From Gammaproteobacteria bacterium (GTDB lineage Bacteria; Pseudomonadota; Gammaproteobacteria; Steroidobacterales; Steroidobacteraceae), in contig JAQGOG010000044.1 in assembly GCA_028293765.1 (NCBI GenBank), positions 1-64,000 of the forward strand: a stretch of 64,000 nt of DNA. The letters are read 5' to 3'. Both the position numbers and the translations under genes were made by a program. The notes beneath the pieces were generated by a model, which did not search any database, had not been told where the DNA came from, and saw only the letters and a program-made list of their open reading frames with translations. This document shows, piece after piece, positions 47,037-55,479 of the stretch. The first letter of the stretch is position 1. Every line of letters starts with the position of its first letter.

Positions 47037-48584
47037 TTAGCCTACGCGGACCGGGACGAACAGACGGGTGTCGCCGCGCTGCACCAGGAGGGCTATGTGA
47101 CCTTTCGACTTCTCCACCGCGTTGCGCAGATCCTCGACGCTGGAGACGGAGGCGCCGTTGGCGGCGAGAACCACGTCCCCGGCTTGAAGACCGGCCTGGG
47201 CTGCGGGACCAGCGGCCTTCTCGACCACTACACCGCTCTTCGTGTTGCTCTGGCGCTTCTCGTCGTTGGTCAGAGGACGTACCGCAAGGCCGAGTTTCCC
47301 GCCTTCGGAGTGCTGGGAGTTATTGGCGGCGGTGCGCTTGTCTTCCATTGCGCCGAGCTTGACGCTCACATTACGTGTGGCGTGGTTGCGCCAGACCTCG
47401 AGGTTGACCGAGGCTCCTGGATTCAACGTCGCAATCTCCACGGGCAACTCCGTCGAACGTGTTACGAGCTGTCCGTTGAGCTTCATGATGACATCGCCGG
47501 GCTCGATGCCGGCACTCTCCGCCGGGCCGCCCTTCTCCACGCTCGAGACGAGCGCGCCTTCGGGCTGCGGCAGGCCGAAGGAGTCGGCGAGGCCCTGGTT
47601 GACGTCCTGGATTACGACGCCGAGTTTGCCACGGGCCACGTGGCCGGTGGTTTCGAGCTGACGGCTCACCTGCAGGGCGACATCGATGGGGATCGAGAAC
47701 GAGACGCCCATGAAGCCACCCGAACGGCTGTAGATCTGTGAGTTGATGCCAACCACTTCACCGCGCATGTTGAAGAGCGGGCCGCCGGAGTTACCCGGGT
47801 TGATCGGCACGTCTGTCTGGATGAAAGGGATGTAGCCGGAGTCTGGCAACGTGCGGCCCTTGGCGCTCACGATGCCCGCGGTAGCGCTGTTGTCGAAGCC
47901 GAACGGGGCGCCGATGGCAAGGACCCACTCGCCTACGCGCAGGTTGTGCGAGTCGCCGAGCTTCACGGTGGGCAGATCCTTCGCGGCGATCTTGATGATC
48001 GCGACGTCGCTCTTCGTATCGATGCCGATGACCTTGGCCGTGTACTCGTGCCGGTCAGTGAGGCGCACTGTGACCTCGCTCGCGCCGTTGACGACATGGG
48101 CGTTGGTCAGAATGAAGCCGTCAGGCCGGATGATGAAGCCGGAGCCTTCTCCACGGGCGGGGGCCTGCTGCGGTGGCTGGAAGGGCTGGCCGTGGAAGAA
48201 CGGTGCGAAGGGACTGTTCGGGCCGAACGGGTTGTTATTGCCGAACGGGCTGCTGTTGTCGCCGTTGCCACTGCCACTGCCGTCGTCGCCGTCGGAATCG
48301 TCTTGGCCGGGCGAGTTGGACGCCGGTACTTTCGTGACGACGCTGATGTTGACGACCGCCGGGCCGTACTTTTGCACCATCGTGCTGAAGTCGGGGAGGA
48401 CTGAGGCGGGGTTGCCGGTGGCGGGGACCGAAGTGACCGGGCCAACCGCGGTGGCGGGGGCTGCGGCTGTGGCCGCTTTCGGCGCCACACCGACTGCGTA
48501 CAACACGCTGACCGGGGCCGCGATGACCGCCGCGCCGAGCATTGCCGCTGTCAGCGGCTTTCGAATCAGAGTCCTGAGGCTCAT
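47037..48584 (-). CDS. DegP/DegQ-type periplasmic serine protease (Do family)
   Basis: The 515-residue HtrA protease has a signal segment (LTAAMLGAAVIAAPVSVLYAVG), an Asp/Gly/Asn-rich linker (~residues 70-125), a trypsin-like domain with His in ILTNAHVVNGA, Asp in TKSDVAIIKI and Ser in GNSGGPLF, and two PDZ domains (LGVVIQDVNQGLADSFGL; SGVVVEKAAGPAAQAGLQAGDVVLAANG). It degrades or refolds envelope proteins. Its own promoter region carries a PmrA-type direct repeat, and a two-component system lies directly upstream. Confidence 0.95.
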   Translation of the reverse strand: MSLRTLIRKPLTAAMLGAAVIAAPVSVLYAVGVAPKAATAAAPATAVGPVTSVPATGNPASVLPDFSTMVQKYGPAVVNISVVTKVPASNSPGQDDSDGDDGSGSGNGDNSSPFGNNNPFGPNSPFAPFFHGQPFQPPQQAPARGEGSGFIIRPDGFILTNAHVVNGASEVTVRLTDRHEYTAKVIGIDTKSDVAIIKIAAKDLPTVKLGDSHNLRVGEWVLAIGAPFGFDNSATAGIVSAKGRTLPDSGYIPFIQTDVPINPGNSGGPLFNMRGEVVGINSQIYSRSGGFMGVSFSIPIDVALQVSRQLETTGHVARGKLGVVIQDVNQGLADSFGLPQPEGALVSSVEKGGPAESAGIEPGDVIMKLNGQLVTRSTELPVEIATLNPGASVNLEVWRNHATRNVSVKLGAMEDKRTAANNSQHSEGGKLGLAVRPLTNDEKRQSNTKSGVVVEKAAGPAAQAGLQAGDVVLAANGASVSSVEDLRNAVEKSKGHIALLVQRGDTRLFVPVRVG

Positions 48585-48648
48585 GTGTATCTCTCCAGGG
48601 AACTGGGTACGGGGGTCTATGACCAGGTCCGTACCTTAGAAAGGGAGA

Positions 48649-48665
48649 CTTAAGTGAGGCTTAAG
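48649..48665 (-). promoter_or_regulatory. PmrA/QseB-type response regulator box upstream of degP
   Basis: CTTAAG-TGAGG-CTTAAG is a perfect YTTAAK-N5-YTTAAK direct repeat, the known recognition pattern of PmrA. It lies 65 bp upstream of the degP start; a possible -10 element TCTAAG follows about 10 bp downstream on the minus strand. The adjacent response regulator gene is the natural candidate binder. Such a TTAA-rich motif stands out in this GC-rich sequence. Confidence 0.7.
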
Positions 48666-48668
48666 GGA

Positions 48669-48699
48669 CCCCGGCGCCGCAGCACCTGCGGCGCCGGGG
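48669..48699. terminator. Strong 14-bp hairpin between histidine kinase and degP genes
   Basis: CCCCGGCGCCGCAG and CTGCGGCGCCGGGG pair perfectly over a 3-nt loop. No T-run follows on the minus strand, so it is a terminator-like or mRNA-stabilising hairpin at the end of the kinase transcript, just upstream of the degP promoter. Confidence 0.6.
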
Positions 48700-48792
48700 A
48701 AAGGCCACAAGATGCTGATTTGACACGAATTGAGTGGCACTGCAGGAGCGGCGCAAATCCGCAGACAGCCATTGCTGCGCCCTGGTTTATGG

Positions 48793-50136
48793 TCAAGCGG
48801 ATGGAAACGCCACGCTGACGGCCAATCCGTGCCCATCAACTCCCGAGCTGAGGTCCATGGTCGCACCGTGCGTGTCAGCAATGGCTTTGACGATTGCCAT
48901 GCCGAGGCCGCTTCCGGAGGGTGAGGTGCCGGGGCGACGGTAGAAGCGGTCAAGGACCCGGGAGCGTTCGTCTGGAGGAATGCCGGGGCCGTTATCGACT
49001 ACTTTTAGGACCGCTCGCGTAGACGTCGTTTGCGGTTGTGAGTGCTCGTGGTCGGCGGCACCGGACGAATTCTCCACGGACACGTCGACGCGGCCGCCGG
49101 ACGGTGTATAGCGCACCGCATTGTCTACGAGGTTGCGCGTGAGAGTGCGTAGAGCGTCGGGGTCGCCGAGCACGAACGCAGCTTGCGAGTGGGAGATGCC
49201 GAGATCGATGTTTTTTGCGTCGGCCAGCGGCACCAGTTCCGCGACAATCTCGCGTGCGATATCGTCGAGGGCTACTCGCACTCGTCCGGGTTCAGCACGG
49301 GGCTCCTGACGGGCAAAGGAGAGCATCTGCTCTACGAGTCGGATGGCTCGTTGCACGCCGGCGGAGAGTTTCTCCATCGCTTCGTTGCGCTCTGCTTCAT
49401 TCTCGGCACGCGCGAGCATTCCCATCTGCAAATGCAGGGCAGTGAGCGGTGTGCGAAGCTCGTGCGCGGCGTCAGCCATGAAGGCGCGCTCGCGATCTAA
49501 TGCGGCACCAAGGCGTCCGAGCAGGTCGTTCAGCGCGCCTACGAGCGGTCGGACCTCGTCGGGCAGACGTTCGTCAGGAAGAGGGTCTAGGGCGTCTACC
49601 CGACGAGACTTTATCAACGTGGTTAGGCGTCGTAGCGGTTCGAGCGAGCCGCCTACAGCGAGCCAAATCAGAAAGGCCAGCACAGGTAACAGCAACGCAA
49701 AGGGTCGCAGTGTCTTGAGGGCGAGATCTACGGCCTGTTGCTCGCGCACGTGCATTGGCTGCGCGACCTGGATGACCTTGGTCAGGGCTTGGGTGCCGTA
49801 GACGCGCCAGCGACCTTCGCTTGTCGTGACGGAAGAGAAGCCGATCGTCGTGATGTCAGGTAGCACGCTGTGGGGTCGCGAGAGATACACGCGGACGCCG
49901 TCAAGCGTCCAAACCTGCACCACGAAGTCGTAGGCTGCGTCGTTCGCGGGAAGCCGCGGTGCTAACGAGTACTCAACCGGCTCGTCGCGCAAAATCAGCG
50001 CTGTTTGACGCAGATGGTAGTCGAAGAATGCGTCTGCTTCCGCGAGGGCGTTGCGGTAGACGACCCAACCGCCCACGGCGCCGATGACTAGCACTCCGCC
50101 AAGCAGCCATGCGAGCAGGCGAGCGCGTATGCTCAT
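48793..50136 (-). CDS. Sensor histidine kinase, QseC/PmrB type
   Basis: The 447-residue membrane kinase has TM1 at residues ~5-25, a periplasmic sensor of ~125 residues (2CSK_N-like: FFDYHLRQTALILRDEP), TM2 near LRPFALLLPVLAFLIWLAVGG, then the H-box FMADAAHELRTPLTALHLQMGML, N-box RNLVDNAVRYTP, G1 DNGPGIP and G2 GSGLGMAIVKAIADTHG. It follows its response regulator by 63 bp. The signal may be a metal, pH or stress; it cannot be read from sequence. Confidence 0.94.
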   Translation of the reverse strand: MSIRARLLAWLLGGVLVIGAVGGWVVYRNALAEADAFFDYHLRQTALILRDEPVEYSLAPRLPANDAAYDFVVQVWTLDGVRVYLSRPHSVLPDITTIGFSSVTTSEGRWRVYGTQALTKVIQVAQPMHVREQQAVDLALKTLRPFALLLPVLAFLIWLAVGGSLEPLRRLTTLIKSRRVDALDPLPDERLPDEVRPLVGALNDLLGRLGAALDRERAFMADAAHELRTPLTALHLQMGMLARAENEAERNEAMEKLSAGVQRAIRLVEQMLSFARQEPRAEPGRVRVALDDIAREIVAELVPLADAKNIDLGISHSQAAFVLGDPDALRTLTRNLVDNAVRYTPSGGRVDVSVENSSGAADHEHSQPQTTSTRAVLKVVDNGPGIPPDERSRVLDRFYRRPGTSPSGSGLGMAIVKAIADTHGATMDLSSGVDGHGLAVSVAFPSA

Positions 50137-50199
50137 GGCGCGCGCCTCACGCTGAGGGGCCGGAGAGCGTGTGTGCGAAGGACTGTGCGCCGTCGCTCT

Positions 50200-50862
50200 T
50201 CACTGCGCTGGCCTTACTCGATAGCCAACGCCTCGGACATTCAATATGAAGTCCGTGCCAAGCTTGCGGCGTAGCCCATGGATATGGACTTCGACAGCGT
50301 TGCTCTCCACCTCTTCGCCCCAGCCGTAGAGGCGCTCTTCTATCTGCGCGCGTGACAGGATGTTTCCCGGGCGCTCCATGAGCAATTGGAGGAGCGCGAA
50401 CTCTTTCGGAGATAACGCTACCTCGCGTCCATCGCGAGTCACCCGGTGGGTCGCTGGGTTCAGGGCGACACCAAGGTGCTCGATCTCGGGTTCCGTACGA
50501 CCGGACTTGCGGCGCAGGAGCGCGCGGATGCGTGCGGCGAGTTCGTCAAGGTCGAATGGCTTTACGAGGTAGTCGTCGGCGCCGGCGTCTAGTCCTTGCA
50601 CACGATCCGATACAGCATCGCGTGCGGTAATGATGAGCACGGGAAGTGTCTGCTGGCGCGCCCTGAGAGCCTGCAACACCTGGAAGCCGCCTTTCCGGGG
50701 TAAGCCGAGGTCGAGTAGCACCAAGTCAAAGGTATCCGTTCGGAGCACCTGGTCGGCAGACTCGCCATCGTGAACCCAATCCACGGTGAAGCCGTCCCGC
50801 TTGAGGCCGGTGCGGATTGCTTCGCCAATCATGGCATCATCTTCTGCTAGCAGCAGTCGCAC
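50200..50862 (-). CDS. OmpR-family response regulator, QseB/PmrA type
   Basis: The 220-residue regulator has a receiver domain (LLLAEDDAMIGEAI, phospho-Asp in LVLLDLGLPRKGG, Lys in YLVKPFDLDELAARI) and a C-terminal winged helix (LSPKEFALLQLLMERPGNILSRAQIEERLYGWGEEVESNAVEVHIHGLRRKLG). The recognition-helix sequence E-V-E-S-N-A-V-E-V-H-I is typical of the QseB/PmrA/TctD branch. It heads the kinase gene. Its probable target in the window is the box at 48649-48665. Confidence 0.95.
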   Translation of the reverse strand: MRLLLAEDDAMIGEAIRTGLKRDGFTVDWVHDGESADQVLRTDTFDLVLLDLGLPRKGGFQVLQALRARQQTLPVLIITARDAVSDRVQGLDAGADDYLVKPFDLDELAARIRALLRRKSGRTEPEIEHLGVALNPATHRVTRDGREVALSPKEFALLQLLMERPGNILSRAQIEERLYGWGEEVESNAVEVHIHGLRRKLGTDFILNVRGVGYRVRPAQ

Positions 50863-51022
50863 GTTTTTCCAGGGGTCGTGGTGCGAGGCCGGTCTCGGCC
50901 CGAGCTCGAAGCCAAGTATGGCAGCGTGCGGCCGCCGTGCGGAATCTCGCTGGGATGCAATAGTGCAGGTAAAGAGCGACGGTGCGCGCCGTCCGCTGTG
51001 GCAAACCGCCGGAGAAGATGCT

Positions 51023-51643
51023 TTGAGCTTGGTTCATCGTCTGGTAGTCGATGCAAAAAGTATGGGCATCTCCCTCACGGAGAATGACGCCTTGCGGCTG
51101 CAGCAACTCCTCGATGAGCTGGAGCGCTGGAACCGTACATACAACCTGACGGCCATTACGAAGCGCGAGGATATGGTCACTCATCACCTCCTCGACAGCT
51201 TGGCCGTCCACGACGATCTGTACGGTGATTCGATCGCGGACGTCGGCACGGGCGCTGGGTTCCCTGGGCTACCGCTAGCGGTCGTGAATCCGGAGCGCCG
51301 CTTTACGCTAATCGACTCCGCCGGCAAAAAAATCCGCTTCGTGTCGCACGCCGCGCACGCTCTCGGATTGACGAACGTCGAAGGGGTTCATGCCCGCGTT
51401 GAATCCTTGCGCCCTGAAAAGCCATTCGACACGATTGTGGCTCGCGCGTTCGCACCGCTGCCGAAGATGCTGGAAACGGTAACGCCGCTGTGTGGTCCGC
51501 ACAGTTGCGTACTGGCCATGAAGGGGAAGTGGCCGCAGGAAGAGGTGGATTCGATCCCGGCGGGATGGCGAGTGGAGCGATCGCGCGATGTCATCGTGCC
51601 CGGACTCGCCGAAGCACGCTGCGCAATTGTCCTCGTTCGTTGA
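51023..51643 (+). CDS. rsmG: 16S rRNA (guanine-527-N7)-methyltransferase RsmG
   Basis: RsmG (GidB) methylates G527 of 16S rRNA; loss gives low-level streptomycin resistance. The motifs are WNRTYNLTAITKREDMVTHHLLDSL, SAM-binding ADVGTGAGFPGLPLAVV, FDTIVARAFAPLPKML and the final CAIVLVR. TTG at 51023 gives 206 residues (E. coli 207), keeps the aligned N-terminus LSLVHRLV and has GGAGA 7 nt upstream; ATG 51062 is an alternative that loses 13 residues. In most relatives mnmG precedes and parA follows; here neither is adjacent. Confidence 0.95.
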   Translation: MSLVHRLVVDAKSMGISLTENDALRLQQLLDELERWNRTYNLTAITKREDMVTHHLLDSLAVHDDLYGDSIADVGTGAGFPGLPLAVVNPERRFTLIDSAGKKIRFVSHAAHALGLTNVEGVHARVESLRPEKPFDTIVARAFAPLPKMLETVTPLCGPHSCVLAMKGKWPQEEVDSIPAGWRVERSRDVIVPGLAEARCAIVLVR

Positions 51644-51787
51644 CCGGCGCCGCACCGCTCTTTCCCAAAACACTGTTTGCCGCACCTGCGCCGTAGCGAG
51701 GGCGCGCCCCACCGGAAGGATGTCGATGGGGCGCGGTTGCACCGGGCGAAAGCAAGTCAGACACGCATCAAAGCGAACGCTTCGAGA

Positions 51788-54109
51788 TCAATATCTCACC
51801 TCGCCCTGGATGACACGCGGTGCGCTCGTCACCGTGGGCTCTATGCCAAGGTACACATCCGAACTGCTGCTGCTGGGGTTCTTGAGGCCCGCAGCAGTCG
51901 GCAGCTGAACGTTCGTCGGCGCTTGCAAGTGATCGTTACTGCATACGCTGGCGTCCTTCGCCGCGAAACGAATTTCCCGCTGCAGCCATTTCACGAGGTA
52001 GGGGGTTGTCACTCCGCCGGACGTGGTGGTGACTACGCCCTGATGCGCGGCCGACGGGTCATACGGAATCACGAAATCCGGCACATAGCGTGAATTCGGC
52101 GTGCTGCAATCAACGGCTGCATTGGTCGTCGCGGAGACGCAGGAGCCCGGGATCCCCCACAGGTCGCCGAAGTTGTTGTACTGAAGAATCAACGATGTTC
52201 CGGCGTAGCTGCCGTACGAGGCACCGGACGGGACGCTGAAATTCACCTGCAGCGGCGCATCGAAATGCACGAAGGCGCCCGCGCCGTCGCGCACCGCACT
52301 GAACTGGTTCCACGTGTTCGGGCCGGTCTGCCACACATAGTAGACATCCGCCGAGTTCACCGCCCAGTCGCAATATTCCGCCGGGCTCTGATTGCATTGT
52401 GCATCAGCGAGGCTGCTGAACAGCCGGCCGCTCACGACACCGTTCTGGTATTGCTGCTGTTGCTGATAAGCGCCGGAGTCGGTGTACGCGACCGCAACCG
52501 CGGTACCGTCACCACCGCTCAATTGTGCGCTGTTATCGACGGCATACGTGACGACGCCGCCAACCGGTACCGGCTGAAAGCTGTTGGCAGTGGCAGCGAC
52601 ATACGGCGATTGCACGCCGCTGTTTGAGCCCTGCGTGAAATAGGTTAGCAGCGTTGCCGCGGTCGGGCAGTTGTTGACGCAGTAAAGCGCCGCGGGCTTG
52701 CTGTCATCCGGGTATACCAGATCCTGCACGTGATATACGACGGTAACTGTCGACGAGGTCGATGCGTCCACGGTGCCCGCCACGCCGCTGAGATTGATGA
52801 AAAGATCGCCCCCGAGCGACTGCGACCAGCCCTGCACGCCGCCGACGTTCGCCCAGAAGGCAGAATCCACCGCGACGGGGTTGGGCAGTGTGCGGTTTGA
52901 GCAGCCGTTCTGACCGCACTGCATTTCCCCTGTAACGAGAAATTTGCCGCTTGCGTCGTCCCAGTGCGTATCGTATTGCGTGCTCGAATCGGGGAGATTG
53001 GATGCGCCTTTGTCGTTGACGAAGACGCTGAAGTGAATCTGATCGATGTCCTTCAGGGTTCGGGTCCGCCTCTGGTACCGGGTCAGGCGGCCACCGGCGA
53101 CGATCACCGAATAGTCCGTCTTGCTCGGCGCCGCGCCGCTCTGGTAGTCGACCTTCTGTACGGTCGAGCCGGTTACGAGTGTCGCGGCAGCCTGCGGGGG
53201 CAGGGACAAGCCGTAGTAGCCGAGATAGCCCTGGTAAGTCGTGCCGCCGGTCGTGTACTGGATCGGGAAGCCGGAGTTGCGCTGGATACGCGCGCCGGTA
53301 GTCGCGTCATAGAGGCCGTATTGCCAGACGGACAACCCCGTCGCGGGATCCGTCGCATCCCGACTGAAACACTCGCTGCCACTCTGCGAGTCGCCACGCA
53401 GAAAGTAACTCTGATCGTAGGAAAAGTTGTAAGCGGACGAGCCGCCCTGACTGTTTTGAAGGTTGACACTGCCGCTGCCGCTCGTCGTACCAACGCTGGT
53501 AAGTTGCAGCGCCGTGCTTCCGCTGCCGGCGCCGTTCGTATCGGCTTCGTAGTAGCTGAGGGCTCCGCTGCCTCCCTGAAGGTATCCGTTCAACGTGCAA
53601 GCGCTGCCGCCCGCCGGAACGCCACAATAATCCATACGAAACGCGCCGTACGGATTCGCCGCCGAGGGCGCCTCGGTAGCGCTGATGTGCGCGAATACTG
53701 TGACCGTCTGGCCCTGCTCGTTGAGGGATATCCAGGCCTTCACGATCATCGGGTCCGAGTTCGACGCGCGGGTCGAGTCGACGACCGCGTTCATGTAGTT
53801 CGGAGCCTGTGCCGCGCTGGCGCTCGCGCCGGAACTCGCGCCACCGGACTTGGAGGAGTCGCAGGTATTCTTATCGATCAGCGCAGCGTACGGCCCTTGA
53901 TTGACGAGCGCATCTGGGCGCATCGCGTGCATGATGCAGGTGATCATGTTAACGGAGCCGATGCTCTCCGAGGTCGCGTCCTGCACGTAGCTGGACTGCG
54001 GGTCGGTCGCGTAGGGTGAGTCGGCTGGCGGTGCTGCGGAAGCCGTTTGAATACCGGCGGCGAGCAATATGAGCGGCAACGTTGAGCCGCGGAAGACGCA
54101 GGACTGCAT
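51788..54109 (-). CDS. Large exported protein of unknown function, Cys- and Ser/Gly-rich
   Basis: The 773-residue protein begins with a signal peptide (CVFRGSTLPLILLAAGIQTASA, cleavage near ASA-AP). The mature part is rich in Ser, Gly, Thr, Tyr and Asn, has no further membrane segment and contains 14 cysteines by my count, an even number that suggests disulfides. There are beta-rich stretches, a Q-rich run (YQQQQQYQN) and C-x-x-x-C-like pairs (MQCGQNGCSN, LYCVNNCP). No family is recognised. A 77-residue lipoprotein gene lies 75 bp upstream on the same strand. Codon use is as GC-rich as neighbours, so recent transfer is not obvious. Confidence 0.8.
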   Translation of the reverse strand: MQSCVFRGSTLPLILLAAGIQTASAAPPADSPYATDPQSSYVQDATSESIGSVNMITCIMHAMRPDALVNQGPYAALIDKNTCDSSKSGGASSGASASAAQAPNYMNAVVDSTRASNSDPMIVKAWISLNEQGQTVTVFAHISATEAPSAANPYGAFRMDYCGVPAGGSACTLNGYLQGGSGALSYYEADTNGAGSGSTALQLTSVGTTSGSGSVNLQNSQGGSSAYNFSYDQSYFLRGDSQSGSECFSRDATDPATGLSVWQYGLYDATTGARIQRNSGFPIQYTTGGTTYQGYLGYYGLSLPPQAAATLVTGSTVQKVDYQSGAAPSKTDYSVIVAGGRLTRYQRRTRTLKDIDQIHFSVFVNDKGASNLPDSSTQYDTHWDDASGKFLVTGEMQCGQNGCSNRTLPNPVAVDSAFWANVGGVQGWSQSLGGDLFINLSGVAGTVDASTSSTVTVVYHVQDLVYPDDSKPAALYCVNNCPTAATLLTYFTQGSNSGVQSPYVAATANSFQPVPVGGVVTYAVDNSAQLSGGDGTAVAVAYTDSGAYQQQQQYQNGVVSGRLFSSLADAQCNQSPAEYCDWAVNSADVYYVWQTGPNTWNQFSAVRDGAGAFVHFDAPLQVNFSVPSGASYGSYAGTSLILQYNNFGDLWGIPGSCVSATTNAAVDCSTPNSRYVPDFVIPYDPSAAHQGVVTTTSGGVTTPYLVKWLQREIRFAAKDASVCSNDHLQAPTNVQLPTAAGLKNPSSSSSDVYLGIEPTVTSAPRVIQGEVRY

Positions 54110-54184
54110 GGAAACCCCTCAAAGTTGAGTTGAAGCTTGTGCCCGGTCCTTCGAGCGAATGGGTTGACGCGGCGGATGGCGCCG

Positions 54185-54418
54185 TCAGTTGACGTTGGTC
54201 GCCGTAACGACGGACACCGATGAGGGCGTTGCGATTCCCTGAATGGTAGTTGTTCCGCCGCCGCTGCCTCCCGCCGTACCGCCGGTGACGCCACTACCGG
54301 TGGACAGGCCTCCGCCGCCTGTCGTGGTAGTCGCGGCGCTCGATCCGCCGCCGCACCCGGGCAAAGCTCCGAGCGCCGCAGCAACACATATAACTAACAC
54401 CGCTTTTCCCGACGTCAT
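54185..54418 (-). CDS. Small Gly/Thr/Ser-rich lipoprotein
   Basis: The 77-residue protein has a lipoprotein signal peptide with lipobox LPGC (residues ~18-21), then a low-complexity Gly/Thr/Ser tract and a non-repetitive C-terminus GIATPSSVSVVTATNVN. GAGGTG 6 nt before ATG 54418 decides the start; ATG 54436 is possible. It precedes the large exported protein gene by 75 bp and the two probably form one operon. The low-complexity tract would act as a tether, leaving the C-terminal peptide as the exposed part. Confidence 0.7.
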   Translation of the reverse strand: MTSGKAVLVICVAAALGALPGCGGGSSAATTTTGGGGLSTGSGVTGGTAGGSGGGTTTIQGIATPSSVSVVTATNVN

Positions 54419-54490
54419 GCGCCACACCTCATTCATACGATTCGATTTGACGTAATGTTGTTTGCATGTGACGCGTGGCTCACTCTGCAA

Positions 54491-54840
54491 GCAACAGTTG
54501 CTAACAAACAGTTACATCGAGCCGCAGGATTGGCTGCACGAGCCGTCGTGTACAAGCGGCAATGAGAGAAAGCGCGATGCGCACACGCGTGCGGAGTCAG
54601 ATCCGTGACCGGTTCGAGCCTTTCCGTCGTGTTGGAATCGACGCGAAGGAGTGGGGGTTACTGGAAGTGCGGCGTCGCGGCGGGGATCGGCATGAAAGAG
54701 TGAAACGCAGGCGGGGTGCCCGAAGCGATGCCTGCGCTGGCGCCGGGCACGCTTCGCCGCGCTCGCCGGCGGTGTCCGGCCCTTCCGGCGCCATTCGGCA
54801 GACGGCGAGCCGCGGCGGGAGTGCTATGCGGCCGGCGGTG
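54491..54840. other. Intergenic region, no gene seen
   Basis: About 420 bp separate the lipoprotein start and the lrp-type stop. The part next to the lipoprotein gene is AT-rich for this genome and must hold its promoter. The rest has only Arg-rich frames without ribosome sites. Confidence 0.5.
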
Positions 54841-55344
54841 CTAGCGCGAGCTCGTGTTTGAAGAAGCCGCCGGCGTAGCTGCGAGTGGCAGCGTCGTCGT
54901 TTCCTTTATGACCGCAAGCGCGATCGATGAGTTGACGGACTGCACGCCAGGGAAACGTGAGAGGTGATCGAGGAAGAAAGCCTCGTACGCCTTGATGTCG
55001 CGGCACACGATCCGCAGCAGGAAGTCGGTTTCTCCCATCATCGTGTAGCACTCCAGTATCTCCGGGTGCTCGCGCACGGCCTGCTCGAACCGAAGGAGCG
55101 CATCGCGGCCGTGTCCCACGAGTTTCACGCGAGAGAAGACCATCACGTTCAGCCCGACCTTTTCCCGGTCGAGCAATGCGACGCGCTTACGGATGACGCC
55201 GAGTTCCTGCAGACGGCTCATGCGCCGCCAGCAGGTGGATGCCGTCATGCCGAGTCGCTCCGCAACATCCGCGGCCGAGACATCCCCGTGTTCCTGGACC
55301 AGATCCAGAATCCGTAAATCGCTGCGGTCGAGCTCCACTTGCAT
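54841..55344 (-). CDS. Lrp/AsnC-family transcriptional regulator
   Basis: The 167-residue regulator has the N-terminal helix-turn-helix LDRSDLRILDLVQEHGDVSAADVAERLGMTASTCWRRMSRLQELGVI and a C-terminal RAM ligand-binding domain (VREHPEILECYTMMGETDFLLRIVCRDIKAYEAFFLDHLSRFPGVQSVNSSIALAVIKETTTLP). Lrp-type proteins sense leucine or other amino acids. It is divergent from the leucine dehydrogenase gene, 135 bp apart, so it probably controls that gene. Confidence 0.94.
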   Translation of the reverse strand: MQVELDRSDLRILDLVQEHGDVSAADVAERLGMTASTCWRRMSRLQELGVIRKRVALLDREKVGLNVMVFSRVKLVGHGRDALLRFEQAVREHPEILECYTMMGETDFLLRIVCRDIKAYEAFFLDHLSRFPGVQSVNSSIALAVIKETTTLPLAATPAASSNTSSR

Positions 55345-55479
55345 CGCTCATCTCATCCTGTGGCCCCACGGTGCAACGGATAGTTCACCATGGCGGCTCC
55401 AAGAGCAACTTTTGTGACGCGGCGTGCAGGGCGAGGCGGGTAATCTCAACGCACCACAGCGGTGCGGCGCGGAGATTGA

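Noticed and set aside
48606-48635. GGTACGG-N16-CCGTACC inverted repeat in the degP leader as a sigma-E or CpxR site
   Set aside because: It does not fit the sigma-E GGAACTT/TCAAA or the CpxR GTAAA repeats in the right orientation. It may be a hairpin in the leader, but no role can be supported.
54562-54861. 99-codon frame between lipoprotein and lrp genes
   Set aside because: Arg-rich sequence typical of random GC-rich DNA; it overlaps the end of lrp.
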